A stretch of DNA of 64,000 nucleotides from Gracilibacillus orientalis (GTDB lineage: Bacteria; Bacillota; Bacilli; Bacillales; Amphibacillaceae), in the NCBI RefSeq assembly GCF_900114645.1, contig NZ_FOTR01000001.1:372001-436000 (forward strand), read 5' to 3'. Position 1 is the first letter of the stretch, and each line of letters opens with the position of its first letter. Positions 1-7,067 of this stretch are shown here, piece after piece. The notes beneath the pieces are model-generated. The model was not told the DNA's origin and made no database searches. It saw only the letters and a program-made list of their open reading frames with translations. Made by a program: the position numbers and the translations under genes.

Positions 1-263
1 ACAGGCATTTCCGGAATATAAGAAAAATGTTGCCTGTAACTTTCAGGTGCTTCCTGGAACGTCTTCCCTTTGATTGAGACAGTTCCTTTTTTGGCTTGCA
101 TTAATCCGATCACGTGTTTAATCGTCGTACTTTTTCCCGCACCGTTTAAACCGATTAATCCCACTATTTCATTCGGCTTCACATCAAATGAAATACCATG
201 CAGTACATTTTTATGTGTATAACCACCTTCGAGATCTTTAATATGTAATAAAGGTTCCATCAT
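1..263 (-). CDS. ecsA: EcsA-like ABC transporter ATP-binding protein (3' part outside window)
   Basis: Only the N-terminal 87 residues are in the window; the gene runs off the left edge. The start is one of two adjacent ATG codons (263 or 260), behind a GGGGTGG ribosome binding site. The reading gives an ABC ATPase start with Walker A GLNGAGKST near residues 40-48, followed by a KHVIGLM stretch typical of EcsA. EcsA is the ATPase of the EcsAB transporter, which in B. subtilis affects protein secretion, intramembrane proteolysis and competence. The divergent neighbours hit and yhaH keep the B. subtilis order, which supports the name. The C-terminal signature and Walker B motifs cannot be checked here. 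Confidence 0.88.
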   Translation of the reverse strand, partial: MMEPLLHIKDLEGGYTHKNVLHGISFDVKPNEIVGLIGLNGAGKSTTIKHVIGLMQAKKGTVSIKGKTFQEAPESYRQHFSYIPEMP

Positions 264-315
264 TTACCACCCCTTCTATTTATCATTTCATTATACGTAT
301 TACCATGTCCTATTC

Positions 316-324
316 ATTATACCA
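316..324 (-). promoter_or_regulatory. Extended -10 promoter for ecsA
   Basis: On the minus strand this reads TGGTATAAT, an extended -10 (TGnTATAAT) about 50 bases before the ecsA start. No good -35 hexamer is visible, as is usual for extended -10 promoters. Confidence 0.45.
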
Positions 325-417
325 AATTTTATTTGCATAAAGAAAAAATTATGGCGCAAACTATTTGATGAAGGGGTAAAGTAAAGTGTTATATCGATCC
401 TTTCATCTAGTGATAAA

Positions 418-438
418 GCAATGAGGCACCGTGATAAA
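418..438 (+). repeat. Possible minimal remnant of the GTGAGAC...GTGATAAA element
   Basis: GGCACCGTGATAAA matches the right end of the small element family seen at 5140, 5630, 6784 and 41314. The left end is not clearly preserved. It is flanked by an AAAGCAAT/ATTGCTTT inverted repeat. It is assigned only on the 14-base right-end match. Confidence 0.35.
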
Positions 439-524
439 TATTGCTTTCTAACTTGAAATCACTTTCTTTATCCAATATAATCTTCCCCGGTTTGAGGATA
501 AAGTAAAAATCTTCTCCCCTTCAT

Positions 525-580
525 GCAGGATGTGTTACGAAACGCGATATATCGTTTTGTAGCACTCCTGCTATTTTTTT
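525..580 (+). terminator. Long near-perfect hairpin with T-run between ecsA and hit
   Basis: GCAGGA (525-530) pairs with TCCTGC (566-571). The arms between are nearly self-complementary (GTG/CAC, TAC/GTA, AAACG/CGTTT, centre CGATATATCG), giving a hairpin of about 47 bases. Seven Ts follow at 574-580 on the plus strand, as in an intrinsic terminator. No plus-strand gene lies upstream in the 264-524 gap, so it may end an unannotated transcript. The rest of the 264-699 gap holds the two promoters and a small repeat remnant. Confidence 0.6.
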
Positions 581-592
581 ACCTCTTAGCGT

Positions 593-621
593 TTTAAAGA
601 AGAATAAAAATAATGTATAAT
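593..621 (+). promoter_or_regulatory. SigA-type promoter for hit
   Basis: TTTAAA (593-598), a 17-base spacer and TATAAT (616-621) lie about 80 bases before the hit start codon and just after the long hairpin. Confidence 0.5.
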
Positions 622-699
622 AGAAGAAATGGAAAATAGCATACCTCATGACCTGAAATTATTGCATAATAAGACTTTTAAATAGAAGGAGCGAACGAT

Positions 700-1119
700 A
701 TGGAAACACATGAAGATTGTATTTTTTGCAAAATTGTAGCAGGTGACATCCCGTCTGCAAAGGTTTATGAAGACGAAGATGTTTACGCATTTCTTGACAT
801 TAGTCAAGTGACAAAGGGTCATACCTTAGTCATACCTAAAAATCATACCAAAAACATATATGAAACTGATGATGCACTTGCTGCCAAACTGTTTGCACGT
901 GTACCGAAAATTGCAAATGCGCTAAAAGAATCATTTCAACCAACTGGAATCAATATACTTAATAATAACGAGGAAGCTGCCGGGCAATCTGTATTCCATT
1001 TACATATTCATCTAATCCCTCGTTATGATGAAACAGACGGTTTCAAGCCTAATTGGATCACACATGAAGATAAATATGATTTAGCTGATATGTCCTCTAC
1101 AATATCAACAAACCTTTAA
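700..1119 (+). CDS. hit: HIT family hydrolase
   Basis: This 139-residue protein is a typical histidine-triad nucleotide-binding protein. The N-terminus has the CIFCKI zinc-site pattern of bacterial HIT proteins. The active-site triad HLHIHLIPR sits near residues 99-107, preceded by QSVFH. HIT proteins hydrolyse adenosine nucleotide derivatives such as AMP-NH2; the in vivo substrate in Bacilli is not settled. A ribosome binding site (AAGGAG) precedes the ATG. It is divergent from ecsA and followed by yhaH, as in B. subtilis. Confidence 0.93.
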   Translation: METHEDCIFCKIVAGDIPSAKVYEDEDVYAFLDISQVTKGHTLVIPKNHTKNIYETDDALAAKLFARVPKIANALKESFQPTGINILNNNEEAAGQSVFHLHIHLIPRYDETDGFKPNWITHEDKYDLADMSSTISTNL

Positions 1120-1189
1120 CTTTTTTAAAAATTATGGTTTGATTATCATTGAAAAAGAGAATGTTATAAATATGAAAGGAGTGTTCGGA

Positions 1190-1558
1190 ATGATTAACAG
1201 CAAGTCATTATTAATCGGCTTTTTAGCTGGAGGATTAGTAAGTGCTGCTGCTACACTTTTAAGTACACCTAAAGCAGGAAAAGAATTACGAACTGATGTT
1301 AAAGGAAAGAGCGATGAAGCTATTCGCTATATTAACCATTTAAGAACTGAAGGTGTCGACCTAAAAGAACAAATTACGAAAACATCAAAAGAAGGTGCAG
1401 CTTTAGTTAAGGACCTTTCCGAAGATGTGAAAGAATCCATTGAATCTTGGAAGAAAACGGTCGAACCGCATCAAAAAAATATTCAAAAATATTTAACTCA
1501 AATTGAAGAAAGTTTAAAAGAACTGGAAGACAAAACAAACACCCAGTCAGGAAACTAA
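1190..1558 (+). CDS. yhaH: YtxH/YhaH family protein
   Basis: This 122-residue protein has an N-terminal hydrophobic segment (LLIGFLAGGLVSAAATLL) followed by TPKAGKELR, the hallmark of the YtxH/YhaH family. A charged, probably helical or coiled tail follows. The start at 1190 is chosen because AAAGGAGTG lies seven to ten bases upstream; an ATG further upstream has no such site. Members are small membrane-anchored proteins, often stress-induced, of unknown biochemistry. The gene lies about 70 bases after hit and ends just before a strong terminator. Confidence 0.85.
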   Translation: MINSKSLLIGFLAGGLVSAAATLLSTPKAGKELRTDVKGKSDEAIRYINHLRTEGVDLKEQITKTSKEGAALVKDLSEDVKESIESWKKTVEPHQKNIQKYLTQIEESLKELEDKTNTQSGN

Positions 1559-1563
1559 CAAGG

Positions 1564-1592
1564 AAGAGTTGGCTCAGTGCCAACTCTTTTTT
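1564..1592 (+). terminator. Terminator after yhaH
   Basis: AAGAGTTGGC and GCCAACTCTT form a perfect 10-bp stem with a 5-base loop, followed by a T-run. It closes hit-yhaH. Confidence 0.9.
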
Positions 1593-1722
1593 ACGTCCAT
1601 ACCATAATATATAAGCGGCCGTCAAAAAAATTACATAAAACCTATTGATTTTTCATACGAAACATACTATAGTCATGTAGTATTAATTAAACAAATCGAC
1701 TATAGAAAAAGAGGTGATCCTA

Positions 1723-2262
1723 GTGAATTGTTGGGATTCCATCAATGTAACAAAGCAACTCGGATTTTATCGAAGCCTGATTTTATCTTCATTATTTGGA
1801 CTATTATCATTTATCTTTTTGTATTTACCATTTACATTGATTCATAAAGATATCATAGTAAAGGACCATGGGCTAATCCCTGTGATACTAGGAGTAGCAA
1901 TATTACCATTGTTGCACAAGGCATTACGAATTTTGCCTTTAAAAGTCACCAATAAACACTTACGAATAAAATGGACTTTAGAGAAGAAATTCATCCCTAA
2001 TTTTCATGTAGGTAATCATTCAAAAACAAGTAAACCGACTTTATTTTTCGCTTTATTGACACCGACAATAGTTATAACCATACCTTGTATTGTTAGCAGT
2101 TATTTTGTTCCATCTTATTATCCATATTTCCTACTAGTTGGTGCTATTAATTTAAGTTTATCTTATATTGATTTTCTATATATTCGCCATCTATGGAAAG
2201 CACCGAAAAAATGCCTAATATCAAATGAAGAACAAGGATATGATATTTTAATTCCACGTTAA
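1723..2262 (+). CDS. DUF3267-like membrane protein
   Basis: This 179-residue integral membrane protein has about four hydrophobic segments (roughly residues 18-45, 55-70, 105-130 and 135-155). The GTG at 1723 is used because GAGGTG lies seven bases before it; the upstream GTG is part of that site. The overall pattern (LYLPF, LLHKALRI, then a C-terminal KAPKKC stretch) recalls DUF3267 proteins found beside prsA in Bacillaceae. Members are metalloprotease-like in fold, but no clear HExxH is present here. In B. subtilis this position holds hpr and yhaI, which are missing. Confidence 0.6.
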   Translation: MNCWDSINVTKQLGFYRSLILSSLFGLLSFIFLYLPFTLIHKDIIVKDHGLIPVILGVAILPLLHKALRILPLKVTNKHLRIKWTLEKKFIPNFHVGNHSKTSKPTLFFALLTPTIVITIPCIVSSYFVPSYYPYFLLVGAINLSLSYIDFLYIRHLWKAPKKCLISNEEQGYDILIPR

Positions 2263-2293
2263 ACCCGTTTCGATACTTTTGAAGCGGGTTTTT
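2262..2293 (+). terminator. Terminator after the DUF3267-like gene
   Basis: AACCCGTTTC pairs with GAAGCGGGTT (one G-U pair), followed by TTTTT. It begins at the stop codon. Confidence 0.85.
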
Positions 2294-2486
2294 GTATGTT
2301 TTCAGATGTAAACATACGCGCGTAGTATCAGAAAATTGAAGAAGTAATGTTTTTCTTCTTTTTTGATTACTTAACAAGCATGATATAATGATTACATACA
2401 TACTTTTCAATTAATAAATGAGACATACTGTTCAAATCTTTAATTTTTTGTTAAAGTAATGTCATGAGAATAAGGAGGTAAGCTTG

Positions 2487-2666
2487 ATGCTTTTTGTTTT
2501 TGTCACCTTTGCTTTATTTATATTATTTATATTCAATTCTCTAACCATGAGACTTTGTTTACAAACTGAAATGTCACAGGAAAAACAACCCAATGTTTTC
2601 CGAACTATTAATATTCTAATTACCATTTTACTTGTATCATCATATATCGAAGTGATATATACCTAA
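2487..2666 (+). CDS. Small membrane protein, 59 residues
   Basis: AAGGAGG lies eight bases before the ATG at 2487, a strong translation signal for a short ORF. The product has two hydrophobic segments (about residues 2-18 and 40-55) around a short polar loop. It has its own terminator and sits directly before prsA. I do not recognise the family. Its position in an export and folding neighbourhood says little about its role. Confidence 0.6.
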   Translation: MLFVFVTFALFILFIFNSLTMRLCLQTEMSQEKQPNVFRTINILITILLVSSYIEVIYT

Positions 2667-2667
2667 T

Positions 2668-2704
2668 AAAAAATGAGTAAAAATAATGTAATATCATTTT
2701 TTAT
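2668..2704 (+). terminator. Terminator before prsA
   Basis: AAAAAATGA and TCATTTTTT form a 9-bp stem ending in Ts, directly after the small membrane ORF. Confidence 0.65.
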
Positions 2705-2783
2705 TGTTTTTAAAAATAAAAAATGTGTTATATTATTGCAAGAGTAAAAAATAGCTCAAAAAAATAGTAGGAGTGTAGGTATA

Positions 2784-3752
2784 ATGAAAAAATTAGCAAT
2801 CACTGCAACAATCGCAGCAAGTGTTATCGGACTTTCCGCATGTTCTTCAGATGATTCTGAAACAGTTGTGGAAACAAGTTCAGGTGATGTTACAAAGGAT
2901 GCATTTTATGAAGAATTGAAAGCATCCGCTGGTGATCAAGTTCTTCAGCAGTTAGTGCTCGAGACAATTCTCAAAGATACATATGAGGTATCAGATGAAG
3001 AAGTAGATAAAGAAATTGAAACTCTTAAAAGCGAATATGGCGAGCAATGGGAAATGGTCTTAACTCAAAATGGTTATGAAGATGAAGATGCATTCCGCGA
3101 GGATTTACGTGTCAACTTGCTTCAAGAAAAAGCAGCAACAGAAGATATAGAAGTTACTGATGAAGAAATTCAAAATCGCTATGAAAGAATGCAAACAAAT
3201 CTAGTTGCCAGCCATATTCTTGTAGCTGATGAAGCAACCGCCAATGAGGTCATTGACAAGTTAAATGATGGTGAAGATTTTGCAGACTTAGCAGGAGAAT
3301 ATTCCACAGACCCTGGTAGTAAAGATAATGGTGGCGATTTAGGTGAGTTTGGAACAGGTCAAATGGTTCCTGAATTTGAAGATGCAGCATATAATCTTGA
3401 AATTGACGAAATCAGTGAGCCTGTCCAATCATCAAATGGCTTCCATGTCATTAAAGTTACAGATCGTGTGGAAGTAGAAGATGTAGAACCATTAGAAGAT
3501 GTAGAAGATCAATTAAGAAGAGAAATTGCATCCACTAAAGTTGACCAAGCAGCTATGCAAACAAAAATTCAAGGTCTAATGAAAGATGCTGATATCGATG
3601 TTCAAATCGAAGAATTCCAAGATTTATTCACATTTGAAGAGCCTGCTACTGAAGAGCCTGCTGGGGAGGAATCTACGGATAACCAAGAGTCGTCTGAAGG
3701 TGAATCTTCTGAAGAGGAATCTACAGATAGCGAAGAGTCTTCTGAAGAATAA
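2784..3752 (+). CDS. prsA: PrsA foldase, parvulin-type peptidyl-prolyl isomerase lipoprotein
   Basis: The 322-residue protein has a lipoprotein signal with lipobox LSAC (Cys about 20). An N-terminal chaperone region follows, then a parvulin domain around residues 135-230 (SHILVADE, YSTDPGSKDNGGDLG, FGTGQMVPEFEDAA, NGFHVIKV). PrsA acts outside the membrane, helping secreted proteins fold after Sec export, and is usually essential in Bacillus. The last 40 residues are a Glu/Ser-rich acidic tail (EESTD repeats), longer than in B. subtilis and in line with life in salt. AGTAGGAGTG precedes the ATG. A strong terminator follows. Confidence 0.95.
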   Translation: MKKLAITATIAASVIGLSACSSDDSETVVETSSGDVTKDAFYEELKASAGDQVLQQLVLETILKDTYEVSDEEVDKEIETLKSEYGEQWEMVLTQNGYEDEDAFREDLRVNLLQEKAATEDIEVTDEEIQNRYERMQTNLVASHILVADEATANEVIDKLNDGEDFADLAGEYSTDPGSKDNGGDLGEFGTGQMVPEFEDAAYNLEIDEISEPVQSSNGFHVIKVTDRVEVEDVEPLEDVEDQLRREIASTKVDQAAMQTKIQGLMKDADIDVQIEEFQDLFTFEEPATEEPAGEESTDNQESSEGESSEEESTDSEESSEE

Positions 3753-3772
3753 ACTAAATAATACAACACATG

Positions 3773-3809
3773 CCCCTATCTTCTATCATCTGAGAAGATA
3801 GGGGTTTTT
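3773..3809 (+). terminator. Terminator after prsA
   Basis: CCCCTATCTTC pairs perfectly with GAAGATAGGGG, followed by TTTTT. Confidence 0.92.
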
Positions 3810-3865
3810 ATGTTATTCTAATAATAAGCAAATGTTTGCATTTAAAACCAGATTAGGAAGTGATA

Positions 3866-5098
3866 ATGATGAATTCCGAGAACTATTTTTATGACATGAT
3901 TACAATTGATTATCAATTGACAGATCAACAAAAACAGTCTCTTTCAACTAATTTCCCCGTTCCTTCTTTACCAGAAGCCATAAAGGGACTTCATTTGAAT
4001 ACTTTAACAAAAGGTACACCAGTCACAGCTCGAGTTTTATTAAATGATTTCGAAGTTAAAAAAACAAAAACAAATAAATCCTTTTTGAAAATTATGCTAA
4101 GCGATCAATCAGGAAACATTTCCGCCAAAATGTGGGATAACAACGGTGAAGTGGATACCATGCTTCCTCTATTAGAACAGAAAGGTGTCTTTGATATCCG
4201 TGGTCAAGTTGATGAATTTAACGGATTTAAGAGTGTTACTGTATATGAAATGACACCATGCAAGGACGACATCAATCCTTTTACTTTATTGGCTTATACA
4301 CAACAAGATATAACAGCATTGCGAGATGAACTATTTGGCTACCTATATGAATTACAACAACCATATCAGGATATTGCTATCAAAGCGATGGAACAACTAT
4401 GGGAAGGATTTCGTATCAGTCCTGCCGCGAAGGGATTTCATCATAATTATTTAGGGGGATTACTCAAGCACACAGTTGGTCTGATGCGTTTTTGCAGATA
4501 CATAACCATTCAATCTGACAATCCCTTCCGTGCCGTGATGCAATTAATCAACAAAGTAGAAACGGAGTATAAACTGGAAATTTGGAACTCATTAAAAGAA
4601 GATGATGGCAGACCGACATACGTATGGAAAGACAGTATTGATCATCTCTATCATATGGTACATGGAATGACTGAGTTCAAATATGATAGCATTAACTATG
4701 ACGCACTGTTAACAAGTATTTTGTTCCATGATATCGGTAAACTGGCAGAGTATGATTATGCCGGTAGATCATTTGACATTTTCCACTTTCTCTTTCCTAC
4801 AGGGGAATTTAAGGATCCAAATCGCAAACAGGCTGGCATTGCGATGGATCCATTAGGTGTAAACATTGGTCATATTCCGTATGGTGTAATGTTATTATCT
4901 AAAGTAATGGAGCAACATAACATTTCTGTCACAATGGAGGATATTCACTTGATGTCTCACTGCATCCTTTGTCACCATGGACTACCTGAATGGGGCAGCG
5001 CTGTTCGTAAACCTAGTAATCTAGAAGGCTATATTATTCATATTGTCGATTACCTGGATAGTCGTTATGAGAATACAGAAGCAGATGAGGAGAAATAA
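3866..5098 (+). CDS. YhaM-like 3'-5' exoribonuclease (OB fold plus HD domain)
   Basis: The product is about 410 residues. An OB-fold nucleic-acid-binding domain (about residues 55-130, KSFLKIMLSDQSGNISAKMWD) is followed by an HD hydrolase domain. Metal-binding motifs are HHNYLGGLLKHTVG (about 192-205) and FHDIGKLAEYD (about 290). Between them lies an insertion of roughly 70 residues absent from the 314-residue B. subtilis YhaM, and the protein is about 100 residues longer overall. YhaM trims RNA and single-stranded DNA 3' ends in a manganese-dependent way. AGGAAG precedes tandem ATGs at 3866 and 3869, so the start could be either. A short repeat element lies between its stop and its terminator. 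Confidence 0.78.
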   Translation: MMNSENYFYDMITIDYQLTDQQKQSLSTNFPVPSLPEAIKGLHLNTLTKGTPVTARVLLNDFEVKKTKTNKSFLKIMLSDQSGNISAKMWDNNGEVDTMLPLLEQKGVFDIRGQVDEFNGFKSVTVYEMTPCKDDINPFTLLAYTQQDITALRDELFGYLYELQQPYQDIAIKAMEQLWEGFRISPAAKGFHHNYLGGLLKHTVGLMRFCRYITIQSDNPFRAVMQLINKVETEYKLEIWNSLKEDDGRPTYVWKDSIDHLYHMVHGMTEFKYDSINYDALLTSILFHDIGKLAEYDYAGRSFDIFHFLFPTGEFKDPNRKQAGIAMDPLGVNIGHIPYGVMLLSKVMEQHNISVTMEDIHLMSHCILCHHGLPEWGSAVRKPSNLEGYIIHIVDYLDSRYENTEADEEK

Positions 5099-5139
5099 GT
5101 GACACTTTCATTATATAAGACGATCGTTCAACATGAAAA

Positions 5140-5188
5140 GAGAGACTATGATCAGTGGGGTCTTACAGACGGTTAGCACCGTGATAAA
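5140..5188 (+). repeat. 49-bp deletion form of the GTGAGAC...GTGATAAA element
   Basis: Reads GAGAGACTATGATCAGTGGGG joined directly to TCTTACAGACGGTTAGCACC and GTGATAAA. The left part matches the left end and the right part the right end of the 147-bp copy at 41314, with the centre missing. It sits between the yhaM-like stop codon and its terminator. Confidence 0.75.
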
Positions 5189-5200
5189 TATCGCCGCAAA

Positions 5201-5231
5201 AATAACTTGATATAATTCAAGTTATTTTTTT
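5201..5231 (+). terminator. Terminator of the yhaM-like gene
   Basis: AATAACTTGA and TCAAGTTATT form a 10-bp perfect stem with a 6-base loop, then TTTTTT. It lies 100 bases past the stop because of the inserted element. Confidence 0.9.
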
Positions 5232-5232
5232 A

Positions 5233-5397
5233 TCAAACAAATTCACTGAAAATGATAAAAAGAATTAGAAATAACATGACCAATATGAACAATGAGAACG
5301 GATGCTTTTTCTTTAGAACAATATCAATAATAAACAGGATCGAGATAATACATATTAATAGCAGACCAATAATAGAAAAAATCATTAAATAGAGCAT
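5233..5397 (-). CDS. Small membrane protein, 54 residues
   Basis: A short ORF with a good AAAGGTGAAG site seven bases before the ATG at 5397. It encodes two strongly hydrophobic segments (about 3-27 and 35-52) around a KKKH loop. It faces the terminator of the yhaM-like gene. I do not recognise a family; the ribosome binding site and the two clean membrane segments are the only support. Confidence 0.5.
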   Translation of the reverse strand: MLYLMIFSIIGLLLICIISILFIIDIVLKKKHPFSLFILVMLFLILFIIFSEFV

Positions 5398-5497
5398 AAC
5401 TTCACCTTTTCATACATCATAACAATATCCATTTTATACATTTGTGAATAATAATATGATACTATAATAATATTGATGTATAAAGCGAGGTATTGAA

Positions 5498-5641
5498 ATG
5501 ATAATAATTATTGCCCTTCTCATACTTATTATTCTAGCATTTGACCTATCGAACATTCGAAAACAGCATGACCAAATCAAGGAACAGAATGAGGAAATCA
5601 TCGAGATCTTAAGAGAAATACGTGATAAAGTGAGACTATGA
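5498..5641 (+). CDS. Small membrane-anchored protein, 47 residues, C-terminus altered by an inserted element
   Basis: The ATG at 5498 opens a short protein with an N-terminal membrane helix (IIIIALLILIILAF) and a charged helical tail (QHDQIKEQNEEIIEILREI), a layout seen in many small bacterial membrane proteins. Its last codons, GTG AGA CTA TGA, are the first 12 bases of the 107-bp element at 5630. Removing that element would leave the reading ...RDK followed by TAG. The insertion therefore appears to have replaced the native stop with three extra residues. The Shine-Dalgarno (GCGAGG) is modest. Confidence 0.5.
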   Translation: MIIIIALLILIILAFDLSNIRKQHDQIKEQNEEIIEILREIRDKVRL

Positions 5642-5736
5642 TTAGGGTGTTAAGGTGGTAGCGTCTGTTATCCCCCACTTTGCTTCCTTGTGTTACTTGA
5701 AGTGGGGGTATTACAGACAGTTAGCACCGTGATAAA
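5630..5736 (+). repeat. 107-bp copy of the GTGAGAC...GTGATAAA element
   Basis: It starts GTGAGACTATGATTAG and ends TTAGCACCGTGATAAA. Inside, CCCCCACTT (about 5670) pairs with AAGTGGGGG, and an outer GTCTGT pairs with ACAGAC, giving a long stem-loop near the right end. It is flanked by ATAAA on the left, as in the 41314 copy. The left-end hairpin of the longer copy is missing. It lacks any coding capacity. Confidence 0.8.
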
Positions 5737-5760
5737 TAGAAGAAATGGGGAATTTTCATT

Positions 5761-6177
5761 ATGGAGTGGTATCACAACAACTTTGTGGTGAGTGATGATA
5801 AAGAATTACTCGATCTGGATATAATCTATAACCTTCTAAAGCCAACTTATTGGGCGAATGATCGCAGCAAAGAGACAATAAAGCAAAGTATAGAAAATTC
5901 ATTTTCATTTGGCGTTTATATTGATGATAAACAAATGGGATTTGCTCGAGTAGTCACCGATCAGGCAGTATTCTCCTGGATATTAGACGTAGTAATTGAT
6001 CCCGAATATCAGGGACGTGGAGTTGGTTCCTTTCTTATGCAATGCATTTTAGAACACCCTGCACTTAAAAATACAAAATTTGCTTTAGCCACTAAGGATG
6101 CTCAACCATTTTATGAGGCATTTAACTTTACAGAACGGCCGAGTATGGTACAAAAACTTGTAAAGGATGAATGGTGA
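5761..6177 (+). CDS. GNAT family N-acetyltransferase
   Basis: This 138-residue protein carries the GNAT acetyl-CoA loop (VVIDPEYQGRGVGSFLMQ, about residues 76-94) and a C-terminal AQPFYEAFNFTERPSMV stretch typical of YjaB/ArgA-like acetyltransferases. The acceptor cannot be read from sequence. It begins 24 bases after the 107-bp element, so its native upstream region has been displaced. Its end overlaps the start of the DedA gene by a few bases, suggesting translational coupling. Confidence 0.85.
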   Translation: MEWYHNNFVVSDDKELLDLDIIYNLLKPTYWANDRSKETIKQSIENSFSFGVYIDDKQMGFARVVTDQAVFSWILDVVIDPEYQGRGVGSFLMQCILEHPALKNTKFALATKDAQPFYEAFNFTERPSMVQKLVKDEW

Positions 6178-6782
6178 ACATGCAAGACTGGTTCTTCACG
6201 GTAATGAATGAATTTGGTTATCTTGGTATTATGTTTTTAATTGCATTGGAAAATATCTTTCCACCAATCCCATCTGAAGTAGTATTAACTTTTGGCGGAT
6301 TTTTCACTACCGTATCTTCATTACACATCGTTGGTGTGATTCTTTCGTCAACTGCCGGCTCTGTTCTAGGAGCGATAGTATTATATCTGATTGGCATGCT
6401 ACTTAACATTCAACGATTAGAAAAAATCGTTGAAAAATGGGGATACATTCTTCGCCTAAAAAAAGAGGACATCCATAAAGCAGATGAATGGTTTGATAAA
6501 TATGGCTATTGGACAATTTTCTTTTGTCGGTTTATTCCCATAGTTCGCAGTCTTATTTCGATACCAGCAGGGATGTCACAAATGAATGTTACCCTATTTT
6601 TATTATTTACAACCTTAGGAACATTAATTTGGAACACTGTCTTAGTTCTATTAGGAGCTTATGTAGGAGAATCATGGGAAGATATTGTCCGTTATTTAGA
6701 TATTTATTCTAACTTTTTCTATCTACTCATTTGCCTTGGTGCCTTATTCTTTCTTATTCGTGTATTACGAAGAAGAAAATAA
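6171..6782 (+). CDS. DedA family membrane protein
   Basis: This 203-residue protein has the DedA/SNARE-associated pattern: an N-terminal ENIFPPIPSEVVL motif, a central FCRFIPIVRSLISIPAG motif (about residues 118-134) and a C-terminal pair of membrane helices. DedA proteins act as lipid flippases (undecaprenyl phosphate or phosphatidylethanolamine types are known) and support membrane homeostasis. The start is uncertain: ATG 6171, GTG 6174 and ATG 6180 are in frame, and AAAGGATG lies before all three. The stop codon abuts a 39-bp element copy. Confidence 0.88.
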   Translation: MVNMQDWFFTVMNEFGYLGIMFLIALENIFPPIPSEVVLTFGGFFTTVSSLHIVGVILSSTAGSVLGAIVLYLIGMLLNIQRLEKIVEKWGYILRLKKEDIHKADEWFDKYGYWTIFFCRFIPIVRSLISIPAGMSQMNVTLFLLFTTLGTLIWNTVLVLLGAYVGESWEDIVRYLDIYSNFFYLLICLGALFFLIRVLRRRK

Positions 6783-6783
6783 A

Positions 6784-6822
6784 GTGAGACTATGATCAGT
6801 GGACGGTTAGCATCGTGATAAA
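6784..6822 (+). repeat. 39-bp deletion form of the GTGAGAC...GTGATAAA element
   Basis: GTGAGACTATGATCAGTGG is joined to ACGGTTAGCATCGTGATAAA, so only the outer ends of the element remain. It begins directly after the DedA stop codon, again following an ATAAA. A GCCATC...GATGGC inverted repeat follows at about 6827-6853. Confidence 0.72.
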
Positions 6823-6863
6823 TCAAAGCCATCCCCTTTTGATGGAAGATGGCTTGATAGATA

Positions 6864-7067
6864 TTACAGCTGTTTCTTCGCTAAACTCACTTCTTTAGTC
6901 TGCAGGCATAACCACTGTCCAATACAATAAGTACAGACTAACAGCCAAAAGAAACCTGCTTCATATATAGCAAGTACTTGAAAAGAATTCTCGTACAGCA
7001 TCCACTTATTAAAATTCTTTCTACGTTCACTTTTTCGCTTATTTTTCCCTTTTAATAATATAACCAT
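6864..7067 (-). CDS. Small single-pass membrane protein, 67 residues
   Basis: The ORF starts inside the 3' end of the upstream GNAT gene and has no clear Shine-Dalgarno, so it would depend on coupling. The first 22 residues are very basic (KGKNKRKSERRK), followed by one hydrophobic segment (about 32-52). A later ATG (about 7001) could be the true start. No family recognised; it may be a chance ORF. Confidence 0.35.
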   Translation of the reverse strand: MVILLKGKNKRKSERRKNFNKWMLYENSFQVLAIYEAGFFWLLVCTYCIGQWLCLQTKEVSLAKKQL

